This document shows, one piece after another, positions 9,153 through 19,490 of a stretch of 64,000 bases of DNA. Source of the stretch: Coccinella septempunctata (lineage: Eukaryota > Arthropoda > Insecta > Coleoptera > Coccinellidae); contig NC_058191.1 in assembly GCF_907165205.1 (NCBI RefSeq), positions 19,920,064 to 19,984,063 of the forward strand, given 5' to 3'. The notes under the pieces are model-generated. The model was not told the origin of the DNA. It did no database searches and worked only from the letters and a program-made list of their open reading frames with translations. The translations under genes were made by a program, and so were the position numbers. Numbering within the stretch: the first letter of the stretch is position 1; every line of letters starts with the position of its first letter.

Positions 9153-11654
9153 TCAGAGGTCAATGGAATGTTGGTTGTCTTGTCTTCTTCTTTCTATCGG
9201 TGGTCTTCTCAGTATTGGCATGTATATTTGACTGAGATTTTTCGTGTCTTGTTTGTCGTTCACTACATTTTCATTGTTTACTTGTATGTGAATCATTTCC
9301 AATATTTCCCTTCGTCGTTGTTGGGGTTCTATTCCTAAAATTTTCGTGTCATCGTAATTAAAATCATGTTTTTGATTTTTTTTATGTTTATTAAGTGCTG
9401 TAGTTGCGTTTTTTGCATATTTATGTGCGTTTAGTCTGTCTTTTAGTCTTTGTGAAGTCTGTCCTATGTATTGTTTGTCACAGTCCTTGCAGGGTATACT
9501 ATATATGACCTGTGATTTTTTTGTCTTGGGTGTTGGTGCTTTCAACTTACTAAAGATGTTTCCCACTTGATTGTATGGTCTATGTACTACTTCTCGGTTG
9601 TAAGGTTTCAATATATTACTTATTTTCTGTGACAGCCCTTGTATGTATGGTAATTGTATTCGTCTTGTGGTATCTGTTGGTGTGTGTTTTCGTCTGTTGT
9701 GTGTTGTATAGTCGGTGCGTCCTTTGTTTTGTTAGTTTTGTGATGAGGGTTTCAGGGTAGTGATTCTTCGTCAAAAGTTCTTTCACCTCTTTTAAACTTT
9801 TCTCTCGGAGTATTGGGGATGTTAATTTTAACGCCCTGTCTATGTATCCAATGGCAGTACTTTTCTTATGTGAATGGTGGTGTTGGGAGTTATAATCTAA
9901 TATATGTGTTGTGTTCTGCTCCTTTCTGTGCCATTTTGTCAATAATTTTCCGTTTCTTCTCATTAGTGTCATGTCCAAGAAGTTCAGGCAGTTGTTTTCT
10001 TCTTCCTCAAGTGTAAATTGTAGAAATTCGTGTGTGTTGTTGAATTCGTTCAAAATCGACTTTATTTCGGTTGTTGTTGTTATAACTAAAATGTCGTCTA
10101 CATATCGTTTGAAGAACGTAGTTTTATGTTTTTCCATGATTTTTTTTTTTCTATCAACTCCATTACCAACTGTGCTATCGTGCTTGATAACGGGTTCCCC
10201 ATGGCTACACCCTTAATTTGTTTATAGAAATTTTCCTCATATTGGAAGAAGCTATTGTTCGTGATATATTGTATTGTTTGGATGAAATCTTCTTTTGGTA
10301 TTAATGTGTGTTGTCTGATTATTTCCCAATTATTTTCGATTGCCTCCTTTATTAGTTCTTTGGGAATGTTGGTATACAGAGATTTCACATCTAATGAATA
10401 TAATCGATGGTTTGCTTGGATCCTAACATTTCTCAATGATTCTTTCAAATCGAATGAGTTTTTTATATAATATTCATTATTATTTATTGCGTTGGATAGA
10501 ATATTCGCCATATATTTTGATAATTTATACAAAGGAGATTGAATGCAAGAAACTATCGGTCTTAGTGGTATATTTTGTTTGTGGACTTTTGGTAATCCAT
10601 ATATTTTTGGTATTTTGCTGTTATGGGTCAATAATGTTTTCTCATCTTGTTTAGTTATATATTTCTTTTGTTCCCATTCTTTGATAATTCTATTGTTTTC
10701 TTTCTCCAATGTGATTGTCATGTCTCGTTTAATTTGTTTATAGGTTGTATTATCGTCTACAATTTCGTGCATTTTTTCGTTGTATTCGGTTTTTGTTATT
10801 ACCACTATTTTATTTCCCTTGTCAGCTCTTATGACTTGCAAATCATTGTGTGCTTTCAAAAATGTTTTAGTTTTTTCGAAGTTAGATTTCATCATGTTTT
10901 GTCTCTGTTTCTTGCCCCTTAGTTGTCTCTGATGGGTATTTAGAGCTTGTGTGACATTAGCTCGAATGTTGTCCTGGTCTTCTTTTGATAATTCTTCAAT
11001 GGTATTTTCAATTTGTGTAATAATGTTAAATGTTGGGATTTCATTTTCTCTTTCTATCTCAATGGAATATTTGGGGCCCAAGTTTAGTGTTTTCACCACG
11101 AAGTCAGGTAGTACTGTTGTTGACAAATTTTCTACTCTTGTTTGATTGTTGTTTACGTTTTCACTTTTTCCCTGAATTTGTGCCAACTTCTGGATTTTCT
11201 TATTGTGAATGGATACACTTCTGGTTGTGATGAGGTTTAATCTTTCATTTATATAGCACTCCAAATTTTGCCTTGAATGTTCCCCTTCGTCCTTTTCTTT
11301 ATTGTCCAGAATCGTTCGAATGCTACCTTCCAGTGTATTTATGTTCTTGGTAGTATCAGTGATCAGCAAATTGATGGTACGAAATATGAATTTTTTCTGT
11401 AGTTTGTCATATTTATCAGCGAGATATTTACAATTATATGTGATGTGATCTGTTTTGAGTTTTAAGAAATTTGGGCATAGTTTTTGTTGCTTGCACTTAA
11501 GTAAAAATATTCTCCTTGTCTTTGCCCTAGCTAGCTTGTCTACTAGTTTTTGAATGTTTCCTTGTGTGAGCTGTTCTGTCCTATGTTGACGATCCATAAT
11601 GCTTTCTTCCCCCTGCATTAATATATTGTGAAAGTTTTGGTTTTTACCTAGCAT
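9153..11654 (-). pseudogene. PLE RT-GIY-YIG ORF, copy B (two frameshifts)
   Basis: Same domain order as copy A. The first frame covers 11654-10098 with RT motifs A and B. The A-run is 11 long and shifts the frame before YVDD. The second frame (10137-9616) carries motif C but is broken by an extra 4 bp in a GTGT repeat near 9680. The third frame (9611-9153) holds the GIY-YIG nuclease. No active protein is expected unless slippage restores the frame, and the 4-bp insertion would still separate RT from nuclease. Confidence 0.9.
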
Positions 11655-11720
11655 ATAATATGTTGAGTTTGAATTGATTGGGCATCTAGGTCTTCAAAAA
11701 AGTTGTAAACAATTTTATTT

Positions 11721-11760
11721 TGTATAAACGTTTCGGCGCATCCGCCTTCTTCAGTATACA
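11721..11760 (-). ncRNA. Hammerhead-like motif, PLE copy C
   Basis: Identical core, stem I (TGTATA/TATACA), stem II and ACGT palindrome as copy A. Here it lies just upstream of copy B's start codon. Confidence 0.65.
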
Positions 11761-11903
11761 TAAATCATAATTCGACATTTAAAAAGTAACATATATAATA
11801 TAAAATTAGGATAATATAGTCATTAAAATATCTCACTGTTCATTTTTGCTCTTTTCTGGTCGGTATTGTTGTGTTATTTATGTTAATGTCATATATGTCA
11901 ATG

Positions 11904-13643
11904 TCAGAGGTCAATGGAATGTTGGTTGTCTTGTCTTCTTCTTTCTATCGGTGGTCTTCTCAGTATTGGCATGTATATTTGACTGAGATTTTTCGTGTCT
12001 TGTTTGTCGTTCACTACATTTTCATTGTTTACTTGTATGTGAATCATTTCCAATATTTCCCTTCGTCGTTGTTGGGGTTCTATTCCTAAAATTTTCGTGT
12101 CATCGTAATTAAAATCATGTTTTTGATTTTTTTTATGTTTATTAAGTGCTGTAGTTGCGTTTTTTGCATATTTATGTGCGTTTAGTCTGTCTTTTAGTCT
12201 TTGTGAAGTCTGTCCTATGTATTGTTTGTCACAGTCCTTGCAGGGTATACTATATATGACCTGTGATTTTTTTGTCTTGGGTGTTGGTGCTTTCAACTTA
12301 CTAAAGATGTTTCCCACTTGATTGTATGGTCTATGTACTACTTCTCGGTTGTAAGGTTTCAATATATTACTTATTTTCTGTGACAGCCCTTGTATGTATG
12401 GTAATTGTATTCGTCTTGTGGTATCTGTTGGTGTTTTCGTCTGTTGTGTGTTGTATAGTCGGTGCGTCCTTTGTTTTGTTAGTTTTGTGATGAGGGTTTC
12501 AGGGTAGTGATTCTTCGTCAAAAGTTCTTTCACCTCTTTTAAACTTTTCTCTCGGAGTATTGGGGATGTTAATTTTAACGCCCTGTCTATGTATCCAATG
12601 GCAGTACTTTTCTTATGTGAATGGTGGTGTTGGGAGTTATAATCTAATATATGTGTTGTGTTCTGCTCCTTTCTGTGCCATTTTGTCAATAATTTTCCGT
12701 TTCTTCTCATTAGTGTCATGTCCAAGAAGTTCAGGCAGTTGTTTTCTTCTTCCTCAAGTGTAAATTGTAGAAATTCGTGTGTGTTGTTGAATTCGTTCAA
12801 AATCGACTTTATTTCGGTTGTTGTTGTTATAACTAAAATGTCGTCTACATATCGTTTGAAGAACGTAGTTTTATGTTTTTCCATGATTTTTTTTTTTTCT
12901 ATCAACTCCATTACCAACTGTGCTATCGTGCTTGATAACGGGTTCCCCATGGCTACACCCTTAATTTGTTTATAGAAATTTTCCTCATATTGGAAGAAGC
13001 TATTGTTCGTGATATATTGTATTGTTTGGATGAAATCTTCTTTTGGTATTAATGTGTGTTGTCTGATTATTTCCCAATTATTTTCGATTGCCTCCTTTAT
13101 TAGTTCTTTGGGAATGTTGGTATACAGAGATTTCACATCTAATGAATATAATCGATGGTTTGCTTGGATCCTAACATTTCTCAATGATTCTTTCAAATCG
13201 AATGAGTTTTTTATATAATATTCATTATTATTTATTGCGTTGGATAGAATATTCGCCATATCTTTTGATAATTTATACAAAGGAGATTGAATGCAAGAAA
13301 CTATCGGTCTTAGTGGTATATTTTGTTTGTGGACTTTTGGTAATCCATATATTTTTGGTATTTTGCTGTTATGGGTCAATAATGTTTTCTCATCTTGTTT
13401 AGTTATATATTTCTTTTGTTCCCATTCTTTGATAATTCTATTTTTTTCTTTCTCCAATGTGATTGTCATGTCTCGTTTAATTTGTTTATAGGTTGTATTA
13501 TCGTCTACAATTTCGTGCATTTTTTCGTTGTATTCGGTTTTTGTTATTACCACTATTTTATTTCCCTTGTCAGCTCTTATGACTTGCAAATCATTGTGTG
13601 CTTTCAAAAATGTTTTAGTTTTTTCGAAGTTAGATTTCATCAT
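11904..13643 (-). CDS. PLE RT-GIY-YIG protein, 5'-truncated, frame intact
   Basis: A continuous 579-aa frame containing the complete RT core and nuclease: YGLPKVHK near residue 95, SLDVKSLYTNIP near 168-179, GVAMGNPLSS near 231-240, KRYVDDIL near 266-273, then VIYSIPCKDC and QYIGQTSQRLKDRLNAH near 460-490. The A-run is exactly 12 here, which keeps RT motif B in frame with motif C, so this copy shows the ancestral frame. The N-terminal roughly 255 residues are missing because the copy is 5'-truncated; the listed Met is internal. Confidence 0.9.
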   Translation of the reverse strand: MMKSNFEKTKTFLKAHNDLQVIRADKGNKIVVITKTEYNEKMHEIVDDNTTYKQIKRDMTITLEKEKNRIIKEWEQKKYITKQDEKTLLTHNSKIPKIYGLPKVHKQNIPLRPIVSCIQSPLYKLSKDMANILSNAINNNEYYIKNSFDLKESLRNVRIQANHRLYSLDVKSLYTNIPKELIKEAIENNWEIIRQHTLIPKEDFIQTIQYITNNSFFQYEENFYKQIKGVAMGNPLSSTIAQLVMELIEKKKIMEKHKTTFFKRYVDDILVITTTTEIKSILNEFNNTHEFLQFTLEEEENNCLNFLDMTLMRRNGKLLTKWHRKEQNTTHILDYNSQHHHSHKKSTAIGYIDRALKLTSPILREKSLKEVKELLTKNHYPETLITKLTKQRTHRLYNTQQTKTPTDTTRRIQLPYIQGLSQKISNILKPYNREVVHRPYNQVGNIFSKLKAPTPKTKKSQVIYSIPCKDCDKQYIGQTSQRLKDRLNAHKYAKNATTALNKHKKNQKHDFNYDDTKILGIEPQQRRREILEMIHIQVNNENVVNDKQDTKNLSQIYMPILRRPPIERRRQDNQHSIDL

Positions 13644-13669
13644 GTTTTGTCTCTGTTTCTTGCCCCTTA

Positions 13670-13687
13670 AAAAAATAATAAATAATT
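13670..13687. other. AT-rich joint between inverted PLE copies C and D
   Basis: An 18-bp A/T sequence joins the truncated 5' ends of a minus copy and a plus copy. Together they form an inverted repeat with arms of about 1.9 kb and almost no spacer. Confidence 0.8.
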
Positions 13688-13696
13688 AATAAAATA

Positions 13697-15352
13697 GTGG
13701 TAATAACAAAAACCGAATACAACGAAAAAATGCACGAAATTGTAGACGATAATACAACCTATAAACAAATTAAACGAGACATGACAATCACATTGGAGAA
13801 AGAAAACAATAGAATTATCAAAGAATGGGAACAAAAGAAATATATAACTAAACAAGATGAGAAAACATTATTGACCCATAACAGCAAAATACCAAAAATA
13901 TATGGATTACCAAAAGTCCACAAACAAAATATACCACTAAGACCGATAGTTTCTTGCATTCAATCTCCTTTGTATAAATTATCAAAATATATGGCGAATA
14001 TTCTATCCAACGCAATAAATAATAATGAATATTATATAAAAAACTCATTCGATTTGAAAGAATCATTGAGAAATGTTAGGATCCAAGCAAACCATCGATT
14101 ATATTCATTAGATGTGAAATCTCTGTATACCAACATTCCCAAAGAACTAATAAAGGAGGCAATCGAAAATAATTGGGAAATAATCAGACAACACACATTA
14201 ATACCAAAAGAAGATTTCATCCAAACAATACAATATATCACGAACAATAGCTTCTTCCAATATGAGGAAAATTTCTATAAACAAATTAAGGGTGTAGCCA
14301 TGGGGAACCCGTTATCAAGCACGATAGCACAGTTGGTAATGGAGTTGATAGAAAAAAAAAAAAAATCATGGAAAAACATAAAACTACGTTCTTCAAACGA
14401 TATGTAGACGACATTTTAGTTATAACAACAACAACCGAAATAAAGTCGATTTTGAACGAATTCAACAACACACACGAATTTCTACAATTTACACTTGAGG
14501 AAGAAGAAAACAACTGCCTGAACTTCTTGGACATGACACTAATGAGAAGAAACGGAAAATTATTGACAAAATGGCACAGAAAGGAGCAGAACACAACACA
14601 TATATTAGATTATAACTCCCAACACCACCATTCACATAAGAAAAGTACTGCCATTAGATACATAGACAGGGCGTTAAAATTAACATCCCCAATACTCCGA
14701 GAGAAAAGTTTAAAAGAGGTGAAAGAACTTTTGACGAAGAATCACTACCCTGAAACCCTCATCACAAAACTAACAAAACAAAGGACGCACCGACTATACA
14801 ACACACAACAGACGAAAACACCAACAGATACCACAAGACGAATACAATTACCATACATACAAGGGCTGTCACAGAAAATAAGTAATATATTGAAACCTTA
14901 CAACCGAGAAGTAGTACATAGACCATACAATCAAGTGGGAAACATCTTTAGTAAGTTGAAAGCACCAACACCCAAGACAAAAAAATCACAGGTCATATAT
15001 AGTATACCCTGCAAGGACTGTGACAAACAATACATAGGACAGACTTCACAAAGACTAAAAGACAGACTAAACGCACATAAATATGCAAAAAACGCAACTA
15101 CAGCACTTAATAAACATAAAAAAAATCAAAAACATGATTTTAATTACGATGACACGAAAAAAAATTTTAGGAATAGAACCCCAACAACGACGAAGGGAAA
15201 TATTGGAAATGATTCACATACAAGTAAACAATGAAAATGTAGTGAACGACAAACAAGACACGAAAAATCTCAGTCAAATATACATGCCAATACTGAGAAG
15301 ACCACCGATAGAAAGAAGAAGACAAGACAACCAACATTCCATTGACCTCTGA
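13697..15352 (+). pseudogene. PLE RT-GIY-YIG ORF, copy D (two frameshifts)
   Basis: Frame 13697-14407 carries RT motifs A and B. The A-run is 14 long and shifts to frame 14368-15234, which carries YVDD and most of the GIY-YIG domain. A second A-run, lengthened by four bases near 15158-15166, shifts to the frame ending at 15352. The N-terminal part is missing because of 5' truncation. Confidence 0.9.
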
Positions 15353-15495
15353 CATTGACATATATGACATTAACATAAATAACACAACAATACCGACCAG
15401 AAAAGAGCAAAAATGAACAGTGAGATATTTTAATGACTATATTATCCTAATTTTATATTATATATGTTACTTTTTAGATGTCGATTTATGATTTA

Positions 15496-15535
15496 TGTAT
15501 ACTGAAGAAGGCGGATGCGCCGAAACGTTTATACA
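15496..15535 (+). ncRNA. Hammerhead-like motif, PLE copy D
   Basis: TGTATA at 15496-15501, CTGAAGA at 15502-15508, unpaired A15509, stem II 15510-15513 with 15518-15521, GAA at 15522-15524, palindrome ACGT at 15525-15528, predicted cleavage after T15529, stem I return strand TATACA at 15530-15535. Cleavage would leave about 72 nt before the copy E start codon at 15602. Confidence 0.66.
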
Positions 15536-15595
15536 AAATAAAATTGTTTACAACTTTTTTGAAGACCTAGATGCCCAATCAATTCAAACTCAACA

Positions 15596-16210
15596 TATTA
15601 TATGCTAGGTAAAAACCAAAACTTTCACAATATATTAATGCGGGGGGAAGAAAGCATTATGGATCGTCAACATAGGACAGAACAGCTCACACAAGGAAAC
15701 ATTCAAAAACTAGTAGACAAGCTAGCTAGGGCAAAGACAAGGAGAATATTTTTACTTAAGTGCAAGCAACAAAAACTATGCCCAAATTTCTTAAAACTCA
15801 AAACAGATCACATCACATATAATTGTAAATATCTCGCTGATAAATATGACAAACTACAGAAAAAATTCATATTTCGTACCATCAATTTGCTGATCACTGA
15901 TACTACCAAGAACATAAATACACTGGAAGGTAGCATTCGAACGATTCTGGACAATAAAGAAAAGGACGAAGGGGAACATTCAAGGCAAAATTTGGAGTGC
16001 TATATAAATGAAAGATTAAACCTCATCACAACCAGAAGTGTATCCATTCACAATAAGAAAATCCAGAAGTTGGCACAAATTCAGGGAAAAAGTGAAAACG
16101 TAAACAACAATCAAACAAGAGTAGAAAATTTGTCAACAACAGTACTACCTGACTTCGTGGTGAAAACACTAAACTTGGGCCCCAAATATTCCATTGAGAT
16201 AGAAAGAGAA
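15596..16210 (+). mobile_element. Penelope-like element copy E, 5' part
   Basis: Head-to-tail after copy D. It starts with TATTATATGCTAGG as in the other full units and is interrupted at 16210 by an LTR retrotransposon. It resumes at 25690 after the duplicated AGAA. Confidence 0.92.
15602..16210 (+). pseudogene. PLE ORF copy E, N-terminal part
   Basis: Encodes the first about 203 residues (starting MLGKNQNFHNIL) of the PLE protein, in an uninterrupted frame up to the LTR insertion. This region is lysine-rich and helical and precedes the RT; no named domain is recognised. The codons continue at 25690. Beyond 16210 the open frame is read into LTR sequence and is not biological. Confidence 0.88.
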
Positions 16211-17775
16211 TGTAATAAATCGGAATACGAGATTCCGAATAAATTTGGCATAATTCGAAAAAGGTATCGCTAGAATTTTTTATACATTGTTGCAGCCGTG
16301 CTGCAGAGGCGATTTTTAGTTGGAAATACGATACTTCGAGGTGCTTGAGATCAGACGGTATTAAATCATGGGAATTTCAATAATAACCAGCTCGATAATA
16401 GTTGAAAGAGTTAGTGTCGCTCAGTCAGAAAATCAGCAGTTATTAATACCCTACGTTTTCAGAGAGCAACCGGTGATCGGCGGCCTATGTAATTGATCCC
16501 AATATCCGGTGAAAGGGACTTCGGAACAAGCGAAAATGGTTAGTCATGTAGATTAAGAAAGATTTATTAGTCTGGAGACCCTGAGAAGAAAACAATTCTC
16601 AAAATGCGGAGTAGTCGAAATTTTCTTGTAACCGTCCAGCTTGGGAACGCTGATTTTTCAACTCAGCAATAATGATCGTCCAATGATTTCGATTTTAGGA
16701 CGTTTTGGTACCACCCATAGCGTGGGAGAGAAAGACTGGGGAAAAAGGTACATCGGAAAAAGTTAGTCAGTCGGTCCGGGAACGTGATCTGTAAAATATC
16801 GAAAAATAAACCCCTTCGAGTCGGTACGGAAAAGTAGAGAAATTATAAATCATTGTAGAGTCAGTCATTAAGGAAAGAGAAAAGGGACTTAGAATAAATA
16901 GGTTTTCACGAAGTAAGAGAAAAGTCTAGGTAGATCACGGAATAGAATCGGGGACTCGGTCGGCTCATAGATATTTGGAAAAGTTCAGTGTAAAGAAAAG
17001 TCCAGTCCTTTGTTTTTGTTGGTTTTGTTGAAGTAGGAACGGAATATCGGGAATTAGGTAGTTGAAGAAATTTAGAAATAATTTGAAGTTAAAGTCAGTT
17101 TATCGGAAATCAGTAAAGTAACATTCGAGGAGTGATCGTCTATTTTGATTCGTAGTAAGACCAGATATAAAATTGTGTTGGAATTTTAGATAGGGAAACT
17201 TAAAGCGAAAAACGTTTGCGACGGATTTGTGCGGGTAAAGTCTGGTGTCGAAAAGTTTTCATCGGCAGCGTCATACAAATAGCAGTCGCAGAAAAGGTGA
17301 AAGTTCCAATTTTTATTCGTCCAGAGTCTTGAAAGCTCCTCTAAAATTCATTGATAAAGTAGTGATTTATTATTGAGCGCAAAGTTAGGAAGTTGAATTT
17401 TAAACCAAGATTTTGGTTATGAAAGCAGGTTTTATTGTTTTGCGCTTATTTGCATGTGTTTAAGAAATTGAAGATTTTTGTTGGTCGTCTTGGACCGAGT
17501 ACGTATTTGTAGAGAAGTTCCAATTTTTTAATTTTATTTTCCAATAGATTTATTTGTTAAAGTTTTTCATGAGTTTCATTTAAACATCTCCCCAGAAATA
17601 ATAATATTCAACTTCAAGACCTGTCCTTCGTGCGACGGGCCGGATCCACATTTTTATTCTTTTTATTCCCTCTCGAGGGCCTTCAATTCGTGTAAATAAC
17701 ATCTAAAAATAATCACCCCATGATCAGTGGAAAGCCGCTCTTCTACTGATCGAGATACTGGGGTGCGTTATTACA
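16211..17775 (+). repeat. 5' LTR, 1,565 bp
   Basis: Starts TGTAATAAATCGG and ends GTTATTACA; matches 24125-25689 almost base for base. It is unusually long for an insect gypsy-type LTR and AT-rich, with no ORF. Confidence 0.93.
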
Positions 17776-17776
17776 C

Positions 17777-17786
17777 TGGTGACAGC
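17777..17786 (+). promoter_or_regulatory. Primer binding site of long-LTR element
   Basis: TGGTGACAGC begins 1 nt after the LTR. TGG complements a tRNA CCA tail; I cannot assign the tRNA. Confidence 0.6.
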
Positions 17787-19490
17787 TAGGTGGGATTTAA
17801 GTTGATTTTTCTGGGGTAGAATACCAAAATTGTTTTATTTGAGAAGTTGATTTTTGAAGTTTTAGTTGTTTCTGGAGTGAGTCGAGATAAAATCCAATAA
17901 TTCAGTCGGCGCCATTGTAAAAGTATTGAGAGAATTGTGTTTAAGTATTTTGTGGTTGATTAAGGGTTGATTGATGAATTTAGTTGAGAGTATATCAATA
18001 AATTTGAGGACTTTCGGATGAAGGAACGCTGAGTTATTTCTATGGCCAAGAATAATTTCATTTTGCGTCGATTTTTTTTAATTCAAGAGGATAATCGAGT
18101 TAATTTGGGAAAAGTGATAAGTAGAGTTGTGAACAGAAATTTTTGTTTTCGTTAAAGTCTAGCTGCCGTGATATTAGAGAAAGTTGAGTAGAGTTGGAAA
18201 AAGTTTGTTATTTACTCTTCGTTGTGGTGGATCAGAATTTTATTTCAAAAATCGGATAAGTTATCAAGTTTTTAATCGGGAAATAGTTGGAAAAACTTTT
18301 GTGAAGAACGTTGGTGTTCAATAATTTGTGAATGATTTAATTAATCGATTGATGGAAACGTTAAGAAAAATTGATAAAGAAGTTGATCAGTATTGAAGAT
18401 TTGAATTAAATTTTTCGCGGTAATTTTATTGTTTTGAGGGTGCATTCTTGGCTGATGGTGAAAGATATTTTTTTTATTGTTTTCAGGTGAATTATTTTTG
18501 ATTGTATATTACTGTGTGTTTTGAAAATTTTGACTTTGTAGGAATTTGATGGTTTTGAAGTGAATAATTTTTGAAATTCTTTTTGTTGATTATCAATAAC
18601 GTAGGATTTTGAACGCAAAGTTGTCGCGCAGATTTATTGAATTTGGACTTGTAGTTTTCGGAATTTTAGAAGAAAAGTCGTCAATCAAGTTTTATTTTTG
18701 CGAGGATAGTAATTCATTTTTGTGGTTATTGATGACTAGTTGAATGATCGGTTATTTCGTTACAAAAAAAAAGTGGATTTAAGAATCAGTTAGTTTCATT
18801 CAAGTACTTTTTTTTGCGAAATTGAAATTAATTTAGGGAAAGCAGATAAGGGAAATTAAGACGTTTGTTAATGCTCTTTTTATCAGAATTTGAACACGGA
18901 TTTAAGGGTGAAATCATTTGAATCATTTTTTTTAATCAATTTGGAGGATAAAATAATTTCGAATTTCGGTCATTTGAATTTAACTGTTTCAATTAAGTGA
19001 AATTTTGAATTTTGGTAATTTCAAGTTAAGTGTTTTGATCAAATAAACGTCAGAATATTTCAAGTCAGTTGGATGTAATTTTTGATCGGTTTGATTTACA
19101 GAATAATTCGGAAAGTTAAGACAATATAGGGTTGCAGGTTTTTTTTTTTTTTTCAGGACATTGTTTATTGAATTTTATTTTTGCTGTTGAGATATAATTT
19201 TTTTTTCAGGGCGTTAATTATTTTGAGATCACAGTTGCGTTCAGGATAATATTATTTTTTTGGTGATATAATTTTTCTTTCAGGGCGTTTCCATGTAAGG
19301 TTGATATAATTTTTAATAGCAAGAGTATTTGGCGCTTATAGTTGATTAATTCTATCGTGTGTGCGCAGCGTATTTTGGGATTTTTGAAATAGGGATATTT
19401 GATTCATACTTTGAAATATCGTAAACCTGTTATAATTGTTTTTTTTTCCTCGTTTAATTTGCGGAGTTCAAAGATAGTTTTCGGATTTAA
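17787..19490 (+). other. 1.7-kb untranslated leader of long-LTR element
   Basis: No long plus-strand ORF. The sequence is T-rich with several poly(T) runs, including one of about 15 at 19139-19154, and repeats of the phrase TTTCAGG(A/G)C...TTATT around 19150-19300. It may hold packaging or translation signals, but nothing specific is recognisable. Confidence 0.5.

Larger units (their letters stand above)
8910..11660 (-). mobile_element. Penelope-like element copy B
   Basis: Second tandem unit, 2,751 bp, nearly identical to copy A and bounded by TGTTGAGTTTG at 8910 and 11661. Its trailing region lies immediately upstream of copy A's start codon. Confidence 0.92.
11661..13669 (-). mobile_element. 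Penelope-like element copy C, 5'-truncated
   Basis: Third minus-strand unit. It starts at TGTTGAGTTTG and matches copies A and B until 13669, where homology stops inside the ORF just upstream of the codons for MMKSNFEKTK. 5' truncation is usual for target-primed elements. An 18-bp AT-rich joint follows, then an inverted copy. Confidence 0.9.
13688..15595 (+). mobile_element. Penelope-like element copy D, 5'-truncated, inverted
   Basis: Plus-strand copy beginning at AATAAAATAG inside the ORF and ending CTCAACA at 15595, the 3' end of the unit. It is followed head-to-tail by copy E. Confidence 0.9.

Noticed and set aside
6161..13669. Assembly artefact as sole explanation for the PLE tandem units
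   Set aside because: Copies differ in A-run length, a GTGT insertion, stem I mutation and truncation point, so they are distinct. The inverted joint still deserves read-level confirmation.
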